Below are positions 12,444 through 22,945 of a DNA stretch of 64,000 bases, piece after piece (the stretch's first letter is position 1; each line of letters starts with the position of its first letter). The notes beneath the pieces were generated by a model. The model was given only the letters and a program-made list of their open reading frames with translations, did no database searches and was not told the DNA's origin. A program made the position numbers and the translations under genes. The stretch is from Trichuris trichiura (Eukaryota > Nematoda > Enoplea > Trichinellida > Trichuridae). The stretch spans positions 3,720,001-3,784,000 of the forward strand of contig JBAJFE010000026.1 of assembly GCA_037903355.1 (NCBI GenBank). The letters run 5' to 3'.

Positions 12444-13515
12444 AAACAATCTGTTGTTGTTAATAACCGACTTCACATAACTGGGTTAGTCCGAGTGTCG
12501 CTAACCTCTGTTCCTGTATCTCTGCTTATTACTACTTCGGGCCTGACGTAAATTAAACTTTAATTTTTCGTAGTTAGAAGTGTGGTTCGTTAGTGGTAAT
12601 ATTTGAATACAACTGGCCGTCGCAACAGGATGCGTACTCCACTATTGCGGATAACTTGGTCGGTTCATGCATTATCTCATTTGGCTAGAATTTTCGTGGC
12701 TATTTTCACCCCTTCGTTGTTAATTCCTTTTTATCGTTCAGGACATTTTTGTAACGATTCAGGCAAACTAAATGTTGATCGTATCTGGGGGATAAAGTGT
12801 CACTTGTTTCTATTTTATTTTTCGCAGGCTATTTAATCACAAATGGACAAATGTTGTTTCGGACGTCTTCGGCTTCACTTGGAATTTAGTTTCCCGATGA
12901 TCAACCTTGACCAGTCTCCAGTGTCTTTGATATTCCAACACTGAGAACTAGATGAAGCGAAGCTGATCCTAAGCACTATGTGAAAATGAAAATAGAAAGC
13001 ACCCCAAACAGGACAAGCGCATAAAAGACTACGGGGATTTATACGGTTGTTAAGAAAAGTTACATTTCCAAACAATAACCGAGCTAGCGAAGCTCCAAAT
13101 TGAGAAAACCAGCAAAATTCAAAACCGAAATAAGTGGACTACATAAACCACTCTTCGAGCGAAAAAATATTAGAAACATTGCTGCAGATCTACTCTTAAA
13201 ATATCCTGGAATAGTTTCTACTGATAACAGTTAAAACGTCTCTTGGCTGAGTATTCATCTTTAAATTACATACGAAGCTCGCTACTAACAGAAAAATGTT
13301 TTTCGTGGAACGAAAGTATAAAGGCCTATCAAACAACTGGTAAACAAATTACACAGAATCATAAAGTCAAAAATCTTTTAGATGCGTGAAAAAACTTAGA
13401 AATTTTAACACAGCTCACATATGCAACCAATCAAGCGATGTTCAAAAGGGCCATGAACGACGTTCGGTTCTTCTGCCGTCCCTTTTCCACGTTTGAAATA
13501 ACTAGGTCCGAAGTT
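12444..13515. other. No recognisable gene
   Basis: Short frames on both strands without recognisable similarity or splice-consistent connections. Confidence 0.4.
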
Positions 13516-13788
13516 CTAATGCACAGCACAAGATGCAAAACATGTCAGAGATAGTAAGCCGTTTACATAATCACCACGCATCATTGATATAAGCTCCGCT
13601 CGCTCTTCGCCAAACACGCCTTCTATTGGATGTTGGAAAACTGCAATCATAAAAAAGCGACTGATTGTCATAAATTTCACATCTTCCACGGGTTGCTTAC
13701 ATGACCGATGCGCGCAAGGAACGCGGATAAGTCGTACATTTTCAACAGCTGCAATAAAGCACGGTTTCAGTGAGTTAAAATGTAGCAT
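13516..13788 (-). CDS. Possible small two-exon gene, unrecognised
   Basis: The frame is open throughout (90 codons), but a strong donor (CAT then GTAAGC) and acceptor (TTTTTATGATTGCAG) delimit a 60-base intron at 13700-13641. That is the same size class as introns in the clear genes. Splicing gives exons 13788-13701 and 13640-13516 and a product of about 70 residues whose second half contains FGEERAELISMMRGDYV. An in-frame TAG lies just upstream of the Met, so either this is the start or earlier exons join internally. No family is recognised. Confidence 0.3.
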   Translation of the reverse strand: MLHFNSLKPCFIAAVENVRLIRVPCAHRSCKQPVEDVKFMTISRFFMIAVFQHPIEGVFGEERAELISMMRGDYVNGLLSLTCFASCAVH

Positions 13789-14414
13789 CGTCTAGGCCAA
13801 GTTCTTCGTTCAGCTACCGTAAGCATCGTAAAAGGGTATGGAAGTTCAAAACTTCAGTTGGACAAACTGGAGACGAAGCTGAGCCGAAGATAGACAGTCT
13901 TGCAGATTCAACTCCCTATTTTCAAATAAGAGCATAATTGAGGCAGTTAAGCAAGGAATGCCCGCATTCAAGTGCTATCCAACCTGAGCATACTTTCAAG
14001 GTGGAACAGTTTCACAGCTTAGTTCGCAGTTATATACTGCCCATAGGATACGGAAAGTAAGTTTTACATCTATTTTAATTTTTAAGTAACTTGCTCAATC
14101 GTAGGAAAAAAACAGATAAAGTTTTTTTGACTGAACAGGTTTGTGGAATGCTGCGCTCAATCCATAGGAGTTTCTGACCCATTATACGATCAAACCGAGG
14201 ATTGAAGGTAAGGTTTTTGTAGTAGTTGATTGATTAACCATTGATCTTTAGTTGAAGCGTTTTATTTTCTTATGGATTCGACCAATGTGTGACAAGGGGA
14301 TATTCATTGCAAGTTATTATTGATTGATCGTTATTGTTTTCCGGACATCGTCGTTAAGGTTCGTTTTTGTCGAAATGAAATTATGTTCTAATGTCCTCTG
14401 TTAGGCTTGTTTAC

Positions 14415-15015
14415 ATGCGCATATTCTCCATTTTTTCTCCTGTTCGTACTGCTTTCCGGAGGTCCCAGAACATTGCTCATGAAGCCGAAGCGATCAAGTA
14501 CATTTTGGTTCCCCCGCGAAAAAAACGAGCAGACGGTTATTCTGTAAGTTCCTGACAGGTTTCCTTTTGCTTTTAGATTTTAATGGTCATTATCTTTTTT
14601 TCAGTATTATAATTATTTCGGAAAGAAACTGTATTTATTTAAAATCCAGGACCAAAAAAGCTCCTGTTTTCTGCGTGATTTTTTGATAAATACAGTTATC
14701 GCTCTACGAAGTATTAGTTGTAATAGCGCTGAAATTGGGCAAAGCTGAGAAAGTATGTTACATTTTCAGCATCCCTACATAGGTATCCCTCGTTTAACGA
14801 AGGTTGATGGAACAGAAAAAACTGTTCTTAAAGCGAACAGTCGTAAGTCGATAAAGCGGTTGCTATTCTGTAGAACGGAAAGTCGTTTCAAGCGGACCTG
14901 GAAGCCAGAGGACTGTTTGCCATACCTTTCTGGCACGGGGTACAATGCAAGGAAACGCGCAGCAATAATGCGCAGTAAAAATAGTGACGGCGCGAATGAC
15001 AAAAATATGTTTTGA
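14415..15015 (+). CDS. Small basic protein, at least two exons, unrecognised
   Basis: Exon 14415-14543 begins MRIFSIFSPVRTAFRRSQNI, an Arg-rich start without acidic residues that resembles a mitochondrial targeting peptide, and ends at a consensus donor (TCT then GTAAGT). Exon 14770-15015 follows a TTTTCAG acceptor in matching phase and encodes a Lys/Arg-rich segment with HPYIGIPRLTKVDGTEK and RFKRTWKPEDCLPYLSGTG. The joined product would be about 124 residues. An extra exon may lie near 14605 after another good acceptor. Size and charge would suit a mitochondrial ribosomal or assembly protein, but I recognise no family. The stop codon lies just two bases beyond the target duplication of the foldback pair that follows. 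Confidence 0.5.
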
Positions 15016-15181
15016 AAATGTAGCTTCTTAGTACGGGACTGTAGGCTTTCACGATCAATCTGTTTCTTTTTAAGGAGTATGTCCCGTTAAGGATGCAATA
15101 AACTTTTTAGCCCCGAAGCTTTCGGGCGGCGCGTGAATCATCCTCGGCGGTACTAGTAGTCTTACTGTTGTACTTTTAGTA

Positions 15182-15219
15182 CCGCTGAGGACGGGTCACG
15201 CGCCGCCCGAAAGCTTCGG
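15182..15219 (+). ncRNA. Hammerhead-ribozyme-like core
   Basis: CTGAGGA (G at variable position 7), C, a GC-rich stem II, then GAAAGCTTCGG. Its mirror arm at 15112-15152 has a damaged core (CCGAGGA when read on the minus strand). Confidence 0.45.
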
Positions 15220-15428
15220 GGATAAAAAGTTTGTTGTATCCTTAACGGGACATACTCCGTAAAAAGGAGCAGATTAATCATAAAAATATGTTTCATGTTG
15301 AGTTTCTTTTACGGAAATTTTGTCCCGTTGATAATATTTTTATTATTCCGTAGCTTTCGGGTCAAACGAGACCCGTTACATCATTTTAAAACCGTGAATT
15401 TTCGTTACGTCATTGCTGTATATTAACA

Positions 15429-15466
15429 CCGCTGAAGACGGGTCTCGTTTGACCCGAAAGCTACGG
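15429..15466 (+). ncRNA. Hammerhead-ribozyme-like core
   Basis: CTGAAGA, C, GGGTC pairing with GACCC, then GAAAGCTACGG. The opposite arm near 15350-15377 keeps the stem II half but has lost CTGANGA. Confidence 0.5.
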
Positions 15467-15569
15467 AATAATAAAAATATTATCAATGGGACAAAATTTC
15501 CGTAAAAGAAACCCAACATGAAACTATACGGTCCCGTACCAAGAAGTTACGTTTACAAAAATATGTTTT

Positions 15570-16167
15570 AACTAAAGACTATTTATGTTAAGTGTAATTC
15601 CACTGCTATAATTTGGAAATCTACTAACTCTGGTGGAATGCCGAAACCGCGGAAACGTTGTTGGCAGGGAAAGTCCCAGGATCGTACGGTTCAACCTGGG
15701 GGAGGCACTATTGTCTGATTTCCATGTGTTGCCTCTGTGAAGGATGACTGCCGCGCTTCATTGGCCGCTGCAGTTCAGGTGGAAGGCGACTCTCAGGGAC
15801 ACCGATTAGCTGGCGCTCCCTTGGTCCGATTGCCACAAGAATGAAGAAACAGTTCGAGAAAGAGCATAGATATTACGGGGGCAGGTCAGAACTATGGGGA
15901 CTTGCTACGAGCGCTGTTCGTTTGTCTGCAAGCAGCACGGCAGGATATTTGGCGAACTTACTCAAAAGGTCAGTTGCTGGCTGTTACATGAAGTCAGAAA
16001 AACGGTACAAATTGTAAATGCCTGCTATTGCTGTGTGGTATTTTTCCGTAAAAGGGAAAAAACGCCTACAAAATTCGCCCGTAAAGCGAAAATAGGTACA
16101 AAGCCTCTTCGTAGAAGCGAATATTCACGAAGTGGGAATTCGTAAAGCGGGGGGATACCTGTATTTA
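15570..16167. other. Upstream region of the MTG2 gene
   Basis: It contains a moderately GC-rich block (about 15640-15900) of unknown origin and an open frame at 15894-16145 with no recognisable similarity. At about 16168 the string CGTCAGTCACGGCTTTT also occurs near 61447 within a foldback fragment, so repeat sequence reaches almost to the start codon. Confidence 0.4.
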
Positions 16168-16222
16168 AATCGTCAGTCACGGCTTTTCCCATTGCCGACG
16201 AAGTCTGTAATTAAACTGCGAA

Positions 16223-19110
16223 ATGTCTCGTCAGCCAGTAGACCAACTGAATGTAGTACTTTTTCAGAAATTCTACTTCGTTGATCATAAGCATATACGC
16301 ACGATCGGTGGTCGTGGGGGAGATGGAATGGTAGCTTTTCTTCGCTTATGGTGTAATTCACGCGCTGGACCAGCAGGTGGTGACGGAGGAAGCGGCGGTC
16401 ACGTCATATTTATCGGTGAGTATAACATGTTATATTACCAGTGCTAACAGTCCCTTGGCCAATACGTAAATTTCTAATCTTACTGCTTATTCGTTTCAGC
16501 ATGTAGTTTGTATAAAAAGCATATAGCATTAGTGCGTAATGTATCAGTTTTGTATTTTTTTTATATGTTACCAGCGAATGATTTCAGCAAGCGCTGGTGC
16601 CAGGTCTCTTGCCCGGATTCCGAATGTTGTTAGAGCAACACCTGGAGAGCATGGTGGTAGCAAGTCGTGCTTCGGAGCGAATGCACCGCATACGTACATA
16701 GAAGTACTGTTTTTAACTTCGTCTTGATTACTTTATTTTGAAATCGTATGGGACTTGCACTTCTCATGAACTGTTGCTATAGTTTCTTATTTCGAGACCG
16801 CTTTCTCCTGTTTCTAGTCACAAGCAATGTATGGTTAAAATGCAAAATAGGATTGGGATCTTGTGTTTTAGTCGCCTCCCCTTCTGAGAAATGCAGGTTC
16901 CTTTCTTGCAAGTATGTCTTTAATTTGTTGTACCTTTACTGGAGAGCATACCGACCATAATTTTCTGCCCTTCGCTAAATCTAAGCCAAGACATATGCCT
17001 TTTGTTTGGGGTTAGGCTTAGGTAAAGGCAAGACAGGATAGCCGGTGAAATTAAAGTATGACAGTGAAGCTCTTAGAGGACAAGATCGTCAGTAGTCTCT
17101 CTGCAATGTTCACTGCTTTAATGTTGTTCGCAATTCGTATGATTCATTCTCTTTCTGTATTCTAAGTATTAGTCCTTTGTGTGAAAACAATGCTAATATT
17201 AACAGAAGGTATGCCTTGAAAACAGTTGTCCTGCATTCAGAGTGAATTTTTTAATGTACACTATTCACTTAACGTCCGTTTGGAAACACCAACCACGTCT
17301 TTTCTCTTCTCATCGTTGTAAGCATCATACAGTAATTATCGTCAAAATCCTACGAACGTGTTAAGAGAGATGAAACGCCTTAGTAAGCGCTAACACAGTA
17401 CACGTGGAAGAGACAGGGATGTCTTCTCTATTTATTTGTTTTAATTACAAGAGGTCCCAGACTTAAAGTGGGTTTATATGAGATGCATGTTCACCTCAGA
17501 TTGCGTGTGTCAACATAAAAGTTGTCAGTGAGGTAGCATGTTCTAATGCTGAAAGTGCCAGCGCTTTTAGCGGTATGCCGCGTAGCGTAATAGTAGATGA
17601 AGATTGGTTGTCAGAGCAAATATTTGATACGGATGAAGCGCGATAGTTCCAAAAATGCATGTCCTTATGTACGTCCATTCGACAACAGTTCAAGATAGGG
17701 GCAGGATGTAAGGCAAGCAAAGACCGTATGGTGCTGTCTCTCTGCATAAGTGTAAGAGTGCTTAAACCAATCTCTTTTCTCTTCTGACAAAGAGAGCCAT
17801 AAACTGTTGAAGAATACGTACCAACATACGTTTCTCGTTTATTGTCACTATAGTCAGAGCGCCTGGATAATACTAGATAGGTCGCTAGTTGCCAATAGTT
17901 AAAAATATGCATGAGTCGAGATTCTGAATGGGCGAAAATCAGAAGAAAATGAAGTCAACCAGTGCTGCTTCGAACTTGCTCTGAACGTCAGCGTTGAATT
18001 ATGTAATGGTGGCAACATGTGTTAGATGAAATGTATGGTGTTTTTTCAGTGGGTATATAGGTTCTCATGTTCAAAACACATGTGTAACGTTAGACCAATT
18101 TCTTCTTGTGAAGAAAGTCGGAGCTTTCGGGACTCGTGTGATACCATCTTTAGCGTCTTAATAATCATATGCATTAAGGCGCTGAACGCGGAATTAGATG
18201 TGCCTTGAAAGCTCCTAGTTTTTTCGCAGGAATAAACATGTCTAACATTACTAATGAGTTTCTTTATTTGTTTTTTTCAGGTACCCATAGGGACAGTTTT
18301 CCGACGACTAGGAAGTACGGAAGAGTTTGAACTTAAGAGTGAAGGCGCCGTTTTCGTCGCTGCTCGCGGAGGGGCTGGTGGTCATGGCAATCAGTTTTAC
18401 GCAACATCTTCGTGGCAGAATCCAATGGTAGCAGAAGCCGGCGGCAGCGGCGAAGACGTTGAATATGCTGTCGAACTTCGTTTAATGGCACATGCCGGTT
18501 TAGTACGTTGCACAGTTTCTTAACTTGTTCCACTTTAACTAATCATTGCTCAGGTGGGTTTGCCGAATGCAGGAAAGTCTAGCTTGCTTAGATGTCTGAG
18601 CAGAGCCAGGCCGAAGGTCGGTCCTTACATCTTCACAACGACTCGGCCTCATATCGGTGTGCTACAATATGCTGACGGAAAGCAACTAGCGGGTAAATAA
18701 TTTACATCCTTGAGTTCGGTTGCTTATATGCTCTTTTGACAGTTGCCGATTTACCTGGCATATTAGCTGGTGCGCACAGGAACTACGGCCTAGGTCTTCA
18801 ATTTCTTCGTCATGTGAAACGCTGCGTTTGCTTGTTGTTTGTTATTGATGCATCGAGCCGTCAGCCGCTATCTGAACAGTTCAGTTGCTTGAAAGAGGAA
18901 ATTCGCTTTTACGATCAGTCACTTCTGGAACAACCAAGACTAGTCATTGCAAATAAAATAGATATCGAACACGCAAGTGACCGAGTAAAGCAGTTAAAGA
19001 GTACTCTCGGCAATTCCGAATTACTTTTACCCGTATCAGCGTTGCACCAAGAAGGGATCAATGAACTTGCCATGGAGTTGCGGAAGCTGCTGGACTCGCA
19101 ATGTCTTTAA
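16223..19110 (+). CDS. Mitochondrial Obg-family GTPase, complete, five exons
   Basis: Exons 16223-16415, 16588-16703, 18281-18502, 18554-18692 and 18743-19110 give 345 residues with matching phases. The N-terminal Gly-rich Obg fold shows [27 protein letters not shown] and [10 protein letters not shown]. The G domain follows: G1 GLPNAGKSS at about 179-187, the switch Thr in [10 protein letters not shown]3 DLPG at 226-229, G4 NKID at 294-297 and G5 SAL at 322-324. This matches MTG2 (GTPBP5), a mitochondrial GTPase that binds the large ribosomal subunit late in its assembly. An in-frame TAA lies five codons before the chosen Met; an upstream exon joining at the TTTTTCAG before KFYFVDHK is an alternative that would supply a longer targeting sequence. 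Two introns are about 50 bases, but the second is 1577 bases. Confidence 0.93.
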
Positions 19111-19960
19111 TGTTTGATCAGAAAGTTATTCCGTTCCGTTTATTTCACTGCTTGGCAGTAAAGGATGAATGTAGGTTTTAGCGGCATCTTGCCATGCGTT
19201 CTCGATTTCATTACCAGCAGTCTTGTTAACCTTTCTGAAAGTTATCTTTTACAAGAATTGGAATTTATGGATATTGACTTTCGAGGACGCAGTCCTTTTC
19301 ACTATCTGAAATGGGAATAATACCTTAGTACTGTAACGGGATGAGTCAGTCGTACAAAGAATAAGCGCGTTTAGGTTACACCAATGTAGAATGTGAGTAA
19401 CACGCATGCCAGTGTTCGCATGCTTTAGTGAGCAGCTCGGCTGTGTGCGTTGCTGGTTGCATTGGCGGAACGTTCGAGTGAGTGGTTGAGCAAATCTGCG
19501 TTGTCTCCTACGTCCTCGTTTGGTGGGAACCCTTGTAGAGTGTGATCAGGCTGCTTTTGTGACAGTTCTTGTCGCCCACGCAAAGTCCACTCCCAAATGA
19601 TGCGAGAGACAAGGAGCCGCAAGGTCGCGGTAACCTCACTAGAGGGGACCGACAAACAACAGCGAATGGAGAGCAAATTGGCACAGAGAATAGCAGAATG
19701 TCAGAACGGTGTTCAGGCCGCGTAAGGGTTAGCTTTAATGCCGCCTATCATCTTGCTTTTTTCCGAGCAGGGATGCTGACGTCTGTGTGAACCTCTTAAG
19801 TGACCATTTTGTGGCAAACGAACCACTGTAGCAAATGGGTAGTAGTCGTGAAATCGTTTCTAAATGACGACGTTTTTATGGTCCTCGATGAGGAAGGATA
19901 CAGTTACGTTCAGCGAGTTCGCAGCTTGTTTAAAGAAGCGTCATGGTTCTAGTGGGTCAT
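19111..19960. other. No recognisable gene
   Basis: This lies 3-prime of MTG2. Several short frames show no similarity. Part may belong to the retroelement remnants that follow. Confidence 0.4.
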
Positions 19961-19965
19961 AGCTG

Positions 19966-20070
19966 ATGACGTGATGGAATTTTCCCGTCGACGTCAGTAT
20001 CCGTCTGATTCATTGGAAGCATTCGCGAACGAATTGCGAAAGCTACAAAGGCGACTGGGAAGGAGCGATG
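19966..20070 (+). pseudogene. Possible gag-like retroelement fragment
   Basis: A short frame contains SRRQYPSDSLEAFANEL followed by basic residues. This is the type of helix-rich segment found in Gag of LTR elements. It is too short to place, and the surrounding frames are broken. Confidence 0.3.
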
Positions 20071-20167
20071 TCCACCTGCGCCGACAATTCAAGAGCAGTG
20101 CTTCAGATGAAGTCTAGGCTGGTTAAGGTAGATATAAAAAGTTTTACGAGGCTCTTCGGTTGGTCTA

Positions 20168-20440
20168 GCACAGTGATTCTCACGGTGGAGTATGTGCCCC
20201 ACCGGGGAGCCCTTTTAAAGTCCATAGAGCACAAATCGCCAAGGGCGCCCTTGGGGAGCACGTTTCAGCTGTGGGGGACACATGCTCCACCTGGGTCACA
20301 GTTTCGAAGTGCACAGGAAAATGTGCCCTGCGGGTCAGCTATTGTGCCTCCTGCCTAAGAGAGAGCTGCATGCTGTTGCGCCCCCAATTCTGACTGGCTG
20401 GAAGAGAGGACAGAGGTGAGCCGGCTCGGAGGTGAGAATG
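20168..20440 (+). mobile_element. Truncated hAT-like non-autonomous element
   Basis: It starts CAGTGATTCTCACGG, a hAT-type terminal repeat. Its first 110 bases or so match the complement of the right end of the element at 45716-46178 (GCCCCACCGGGG, TTTTAAAGTCCA, CAAATCGCCAAGG). No second end is seen before Penelope-like coding sequence begins. Confidence 0.6.
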
Positions 20441-21250
20441 TAAGTGTTCGACACACTATCCGGGAAACGCTTTCCCGACATGACCGAAAAAACCGCTTAA
20501 AAACCTCAGTTTACAGGAAGCCCACTCACTCTGAGAGGTATTTCAATTTCTACTCTAACTATCCGATGAGCGACCAACTGGACAGAGCACACAGGGGGCC
20601 CAGAGCATCTAAGTTAAGAGCTTAGCCACATTCGCCGGACTCTACGCTACAATGACTACCCCGCCGAGTTAACCGACGTTTGCATAAGCAGATGGTTAAG
20701 ACGCGCGTAGGACCAAACAGCATGCACAAATTTAAAACCGCAGCGAACCAGAATAGGCTTGCCTTATTTTCCCGGAATTTCGGAGAAGATTCGAAGAATT
20801 TCCAAGCCCTTTGGCGTTGCTGTGTTTTTCAAAAGCTTGAAGAATTTAAGATCTGTACTACGGTCTGACAAAGTGATGCTCCCTGTTGAGGACAAGCCCG
20901 GAGCAGTGCACAAAGTTACTTGCAACTGCGGGGCAACTTATATTGGCGAAGTATTGCACACTGCAACGCATACGGTTCACCAACCCTAGACCGCGATCAG
21001 TGCGTACAGAACAGCTCAAAAGCGGAGTCGAAGTGGGATCCCGGTCACGAAAGGACGCCCACAAAAGAAAGATTTGACAAAGATCATGGAAGTGGTGTTG
21101 AGCTCTTCGGCCGTTGTGGAGCACGTGGTGACAAGCCCGTGTTAGAACAAACACGTCCCTGTCATAAGATTGCACCACGAACCCTTCTTTTTCAGACTAA
21201 CAAAGGTCGAAGAGGCATTGTACAACCGCCACAAGCTGTGCATCAATAGT
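20441..21250 (+). pseudogene. Decayed Penelope-like element coding remnant
   Basis: TSVYRKPTHSERYFNFYSN at about 20500 is the conserved thumb-region motif of Penelope-like reverse transcriptases. Further on, in another frame, ISEKIRRISKPFGVAVFF and then CNCGATYIGE match the linker and the start of the GIY-YIG endonuclease of these elements. Stops and frameshifts break the order, so no intact protein can be made. Only the last third of a typical element is recognisable. Confidence 0.75.
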
Positions 21251-22360
21251 GACATGGGGTAAAATGATTATCGCCATTTGGTCAGCTTTGGTGGTCAAGA
21301 CTCACTGTGCAAGCATCTACTGAACCAACTCGTTGACCGCTTCATATCTTTCGTTAGCGACCACTATTAGTGACATCAGTAACTGTTACGAACCAAACCT
21401 TTTAGCGCTGACGGCAGAATGAAACAGTTCCGATAACTTCGTTCTTTATTGGCGTTTTTTGTTTCCATGTTCAAGGAGATTTACTGTATTTCCTCACGCG
21501 TCATGAAATTTCACCCCGTTAAAAACCAAGTTTTCAATTATATCCTCACAATTCTATAAAAAACGAGAAATGTCGATGCTGTCCAAGATTTTCCATTAGA
21601 ACGGCTGTCGTAGCTAAGCTGTTCCTCTTGTTTGACTTCTTCTGACTGCTTCAACAAACGCACTCATTCGACCTCTTTTGAAACGAGCGAAGCTGTAATT
21701 TTTTGACTGACAGGATGCTAACGGGGGAAAAACAGTGGTTCCAAAAATGTAGAGATTTTGACAACAGCGATTCTCATTTTACTGCCATTTTTTCCAAATG
21801 TATCATGCAGAAACAATGCACTGGTAATAAACAAGGAAGTCGCAGTTACTCGTTAGTAACAAGAGTTGGGCTGCTTCACTGTATGAGTTTCATTTATTCT
21901 AGAATTCGGTTAACGTTACAAAAAAACCTCCATTGGATCAAGTTAAGGTTTCAAAACAAATATTTTAATCAAAGGCAAAAAAAACATATTACTCCATTGA
22001 AACTTACTGGAGCAACAGCACGATGCCCCTGGACAGTCTGTCTCTATTCTCGAACTCACTATGTAAGGGCCTATCGCTCACCTAAAATTGATACTGGCGT
22101 AAAAACAAGCAAACGTTCATATTATAGGATATACACTACAACGAATTAAAAAAATCGTTGCAATGCTCGTAGTTAAGCAAGTAGTTGCTTCTTCTGAAAA
22201 GACTGTATAATCAGCCGCAGGGAGTCCTTCTAGATGCCGGCAAAACAACTTTCTTTCTAAACAGTCATGTTTACATTTTGCATTCTCTACCACCATGAGC
22301 AGCAAGCTTACCTCGTAATAATCTGCGTCAGATGCTTTTGACTAGCGAACCTACCATTCA
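21251..22360. other. Intergenic, no recognisable gene
   Basis: A 148-codon plus-strand frame at 21703-22149 is open but shows no similarity and no domain signature. It may be chance. Confidence 0.35.
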
Positions 22361-22819
22361 TTATGGACGAGGACCCACAAATTGACCTATGCAGCAACGG
22401 CCAAGAAGTGCCTCGTAATTTACCCACGCGTGAAACTGAAGTGAGCAATTGGAAATTAGTCAAGTCAGAATATATCCTAAAGCGACGGCAACCTCGTTGA
22501 ACAGTGACGTGGCATCCCTGCCAGCTACTGATAAAATACTATCCTTACCTCCTGGATGAAAACGGAGGTATGAAGTTACATCGTATACCTTACCTTAAAA
22601 CTGTTGGTTAGCTGCAACGAAATACGACAGCCGACTTAAGCACTTACCATTTAAAAGCACCCAAAGATCACTTTCACTGGAGTGTTCCTTAAGTACTTTG
22701 GCAGTAACATAGATAGGCCCATTTTTACTTTGGTCAGGTAAAGTAGAAATGTATTGCATCCAATGAGCTAAGCTGCAATCTTTTTCTAGCTTAACCCTAC
22801 GAAAAATTCGTTTCTCCAT
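22361..22819 (-). CDS. Short cytochrome b5-domain protein (CYB5R4-type)
   Basis: Exons 22819-22648, 22593-22493 and 22435-22361 give 115 residues; the introns are 54 and 57 bases and the phases agree. Residues 8-24 ([17 protein letters not shown]) match the conserved segment that precedes the b5 domain of CYB5R4 (NCB5OR). The b5 domain follows, with [15 protein letters not shown] and HPGGK, then [14 protein letters not shown]. The two presumptive haem-ligand histidines are His70 (HPGG) and His93 (FHAW), 23 apart as in human CYB5R4. A TAA ends the frame 22 residues after the second His, so the CS and FAD/NADH reductase domains of CYB5R4 are absent. It could be a stand-alone haem protein or a truncated gene. 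An in-frame TGA directly before the Met supports this start. A donor at about 22945 suggests a 5-prime untranslated exon. Confidence 0.87.
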
Positions 22820-22945
22820 TCACGCCTACTGCAGAAGTGCTGCTCAGATTAGCCGTGATGCAAAGAAGCTAAAACAAGATACGCACTACATCTTTCCGAG
22901 CACAATTCATGCATAAGCGTTTGACGATAAAGTTCTTACCTGTCA

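Larger units (their letters stand above)
15014..15554. repeat. Two adjacent foldback elements at one target
   Basis: A perfect 15-base duplication, ACAAAAATATGTTTT, flanks the block at 14999-15013 and 15555-15569, and a third near-copy lies between the two hairpins at about 15285. The first hairpin has arms around 15075-15152 and 15180-15262. The second has arms around 15303-15385 and 15420-15516. Both carry hammerhead-like cores. The outer ends bear the family tail (GTACGGGACTGTA near 15033 and ACGGTCCCGTACCAAGAAG near 15530) in opposite orientation. Confidence 0.85.

Noticed and set aside
22361..22819. Full-length CYB5R4 (b5 plus CS plus reductase)
   Set aside because: A stop follows the b5 domain and no CS or FAD/NADH-binding motif was found downstream on the minus strand.
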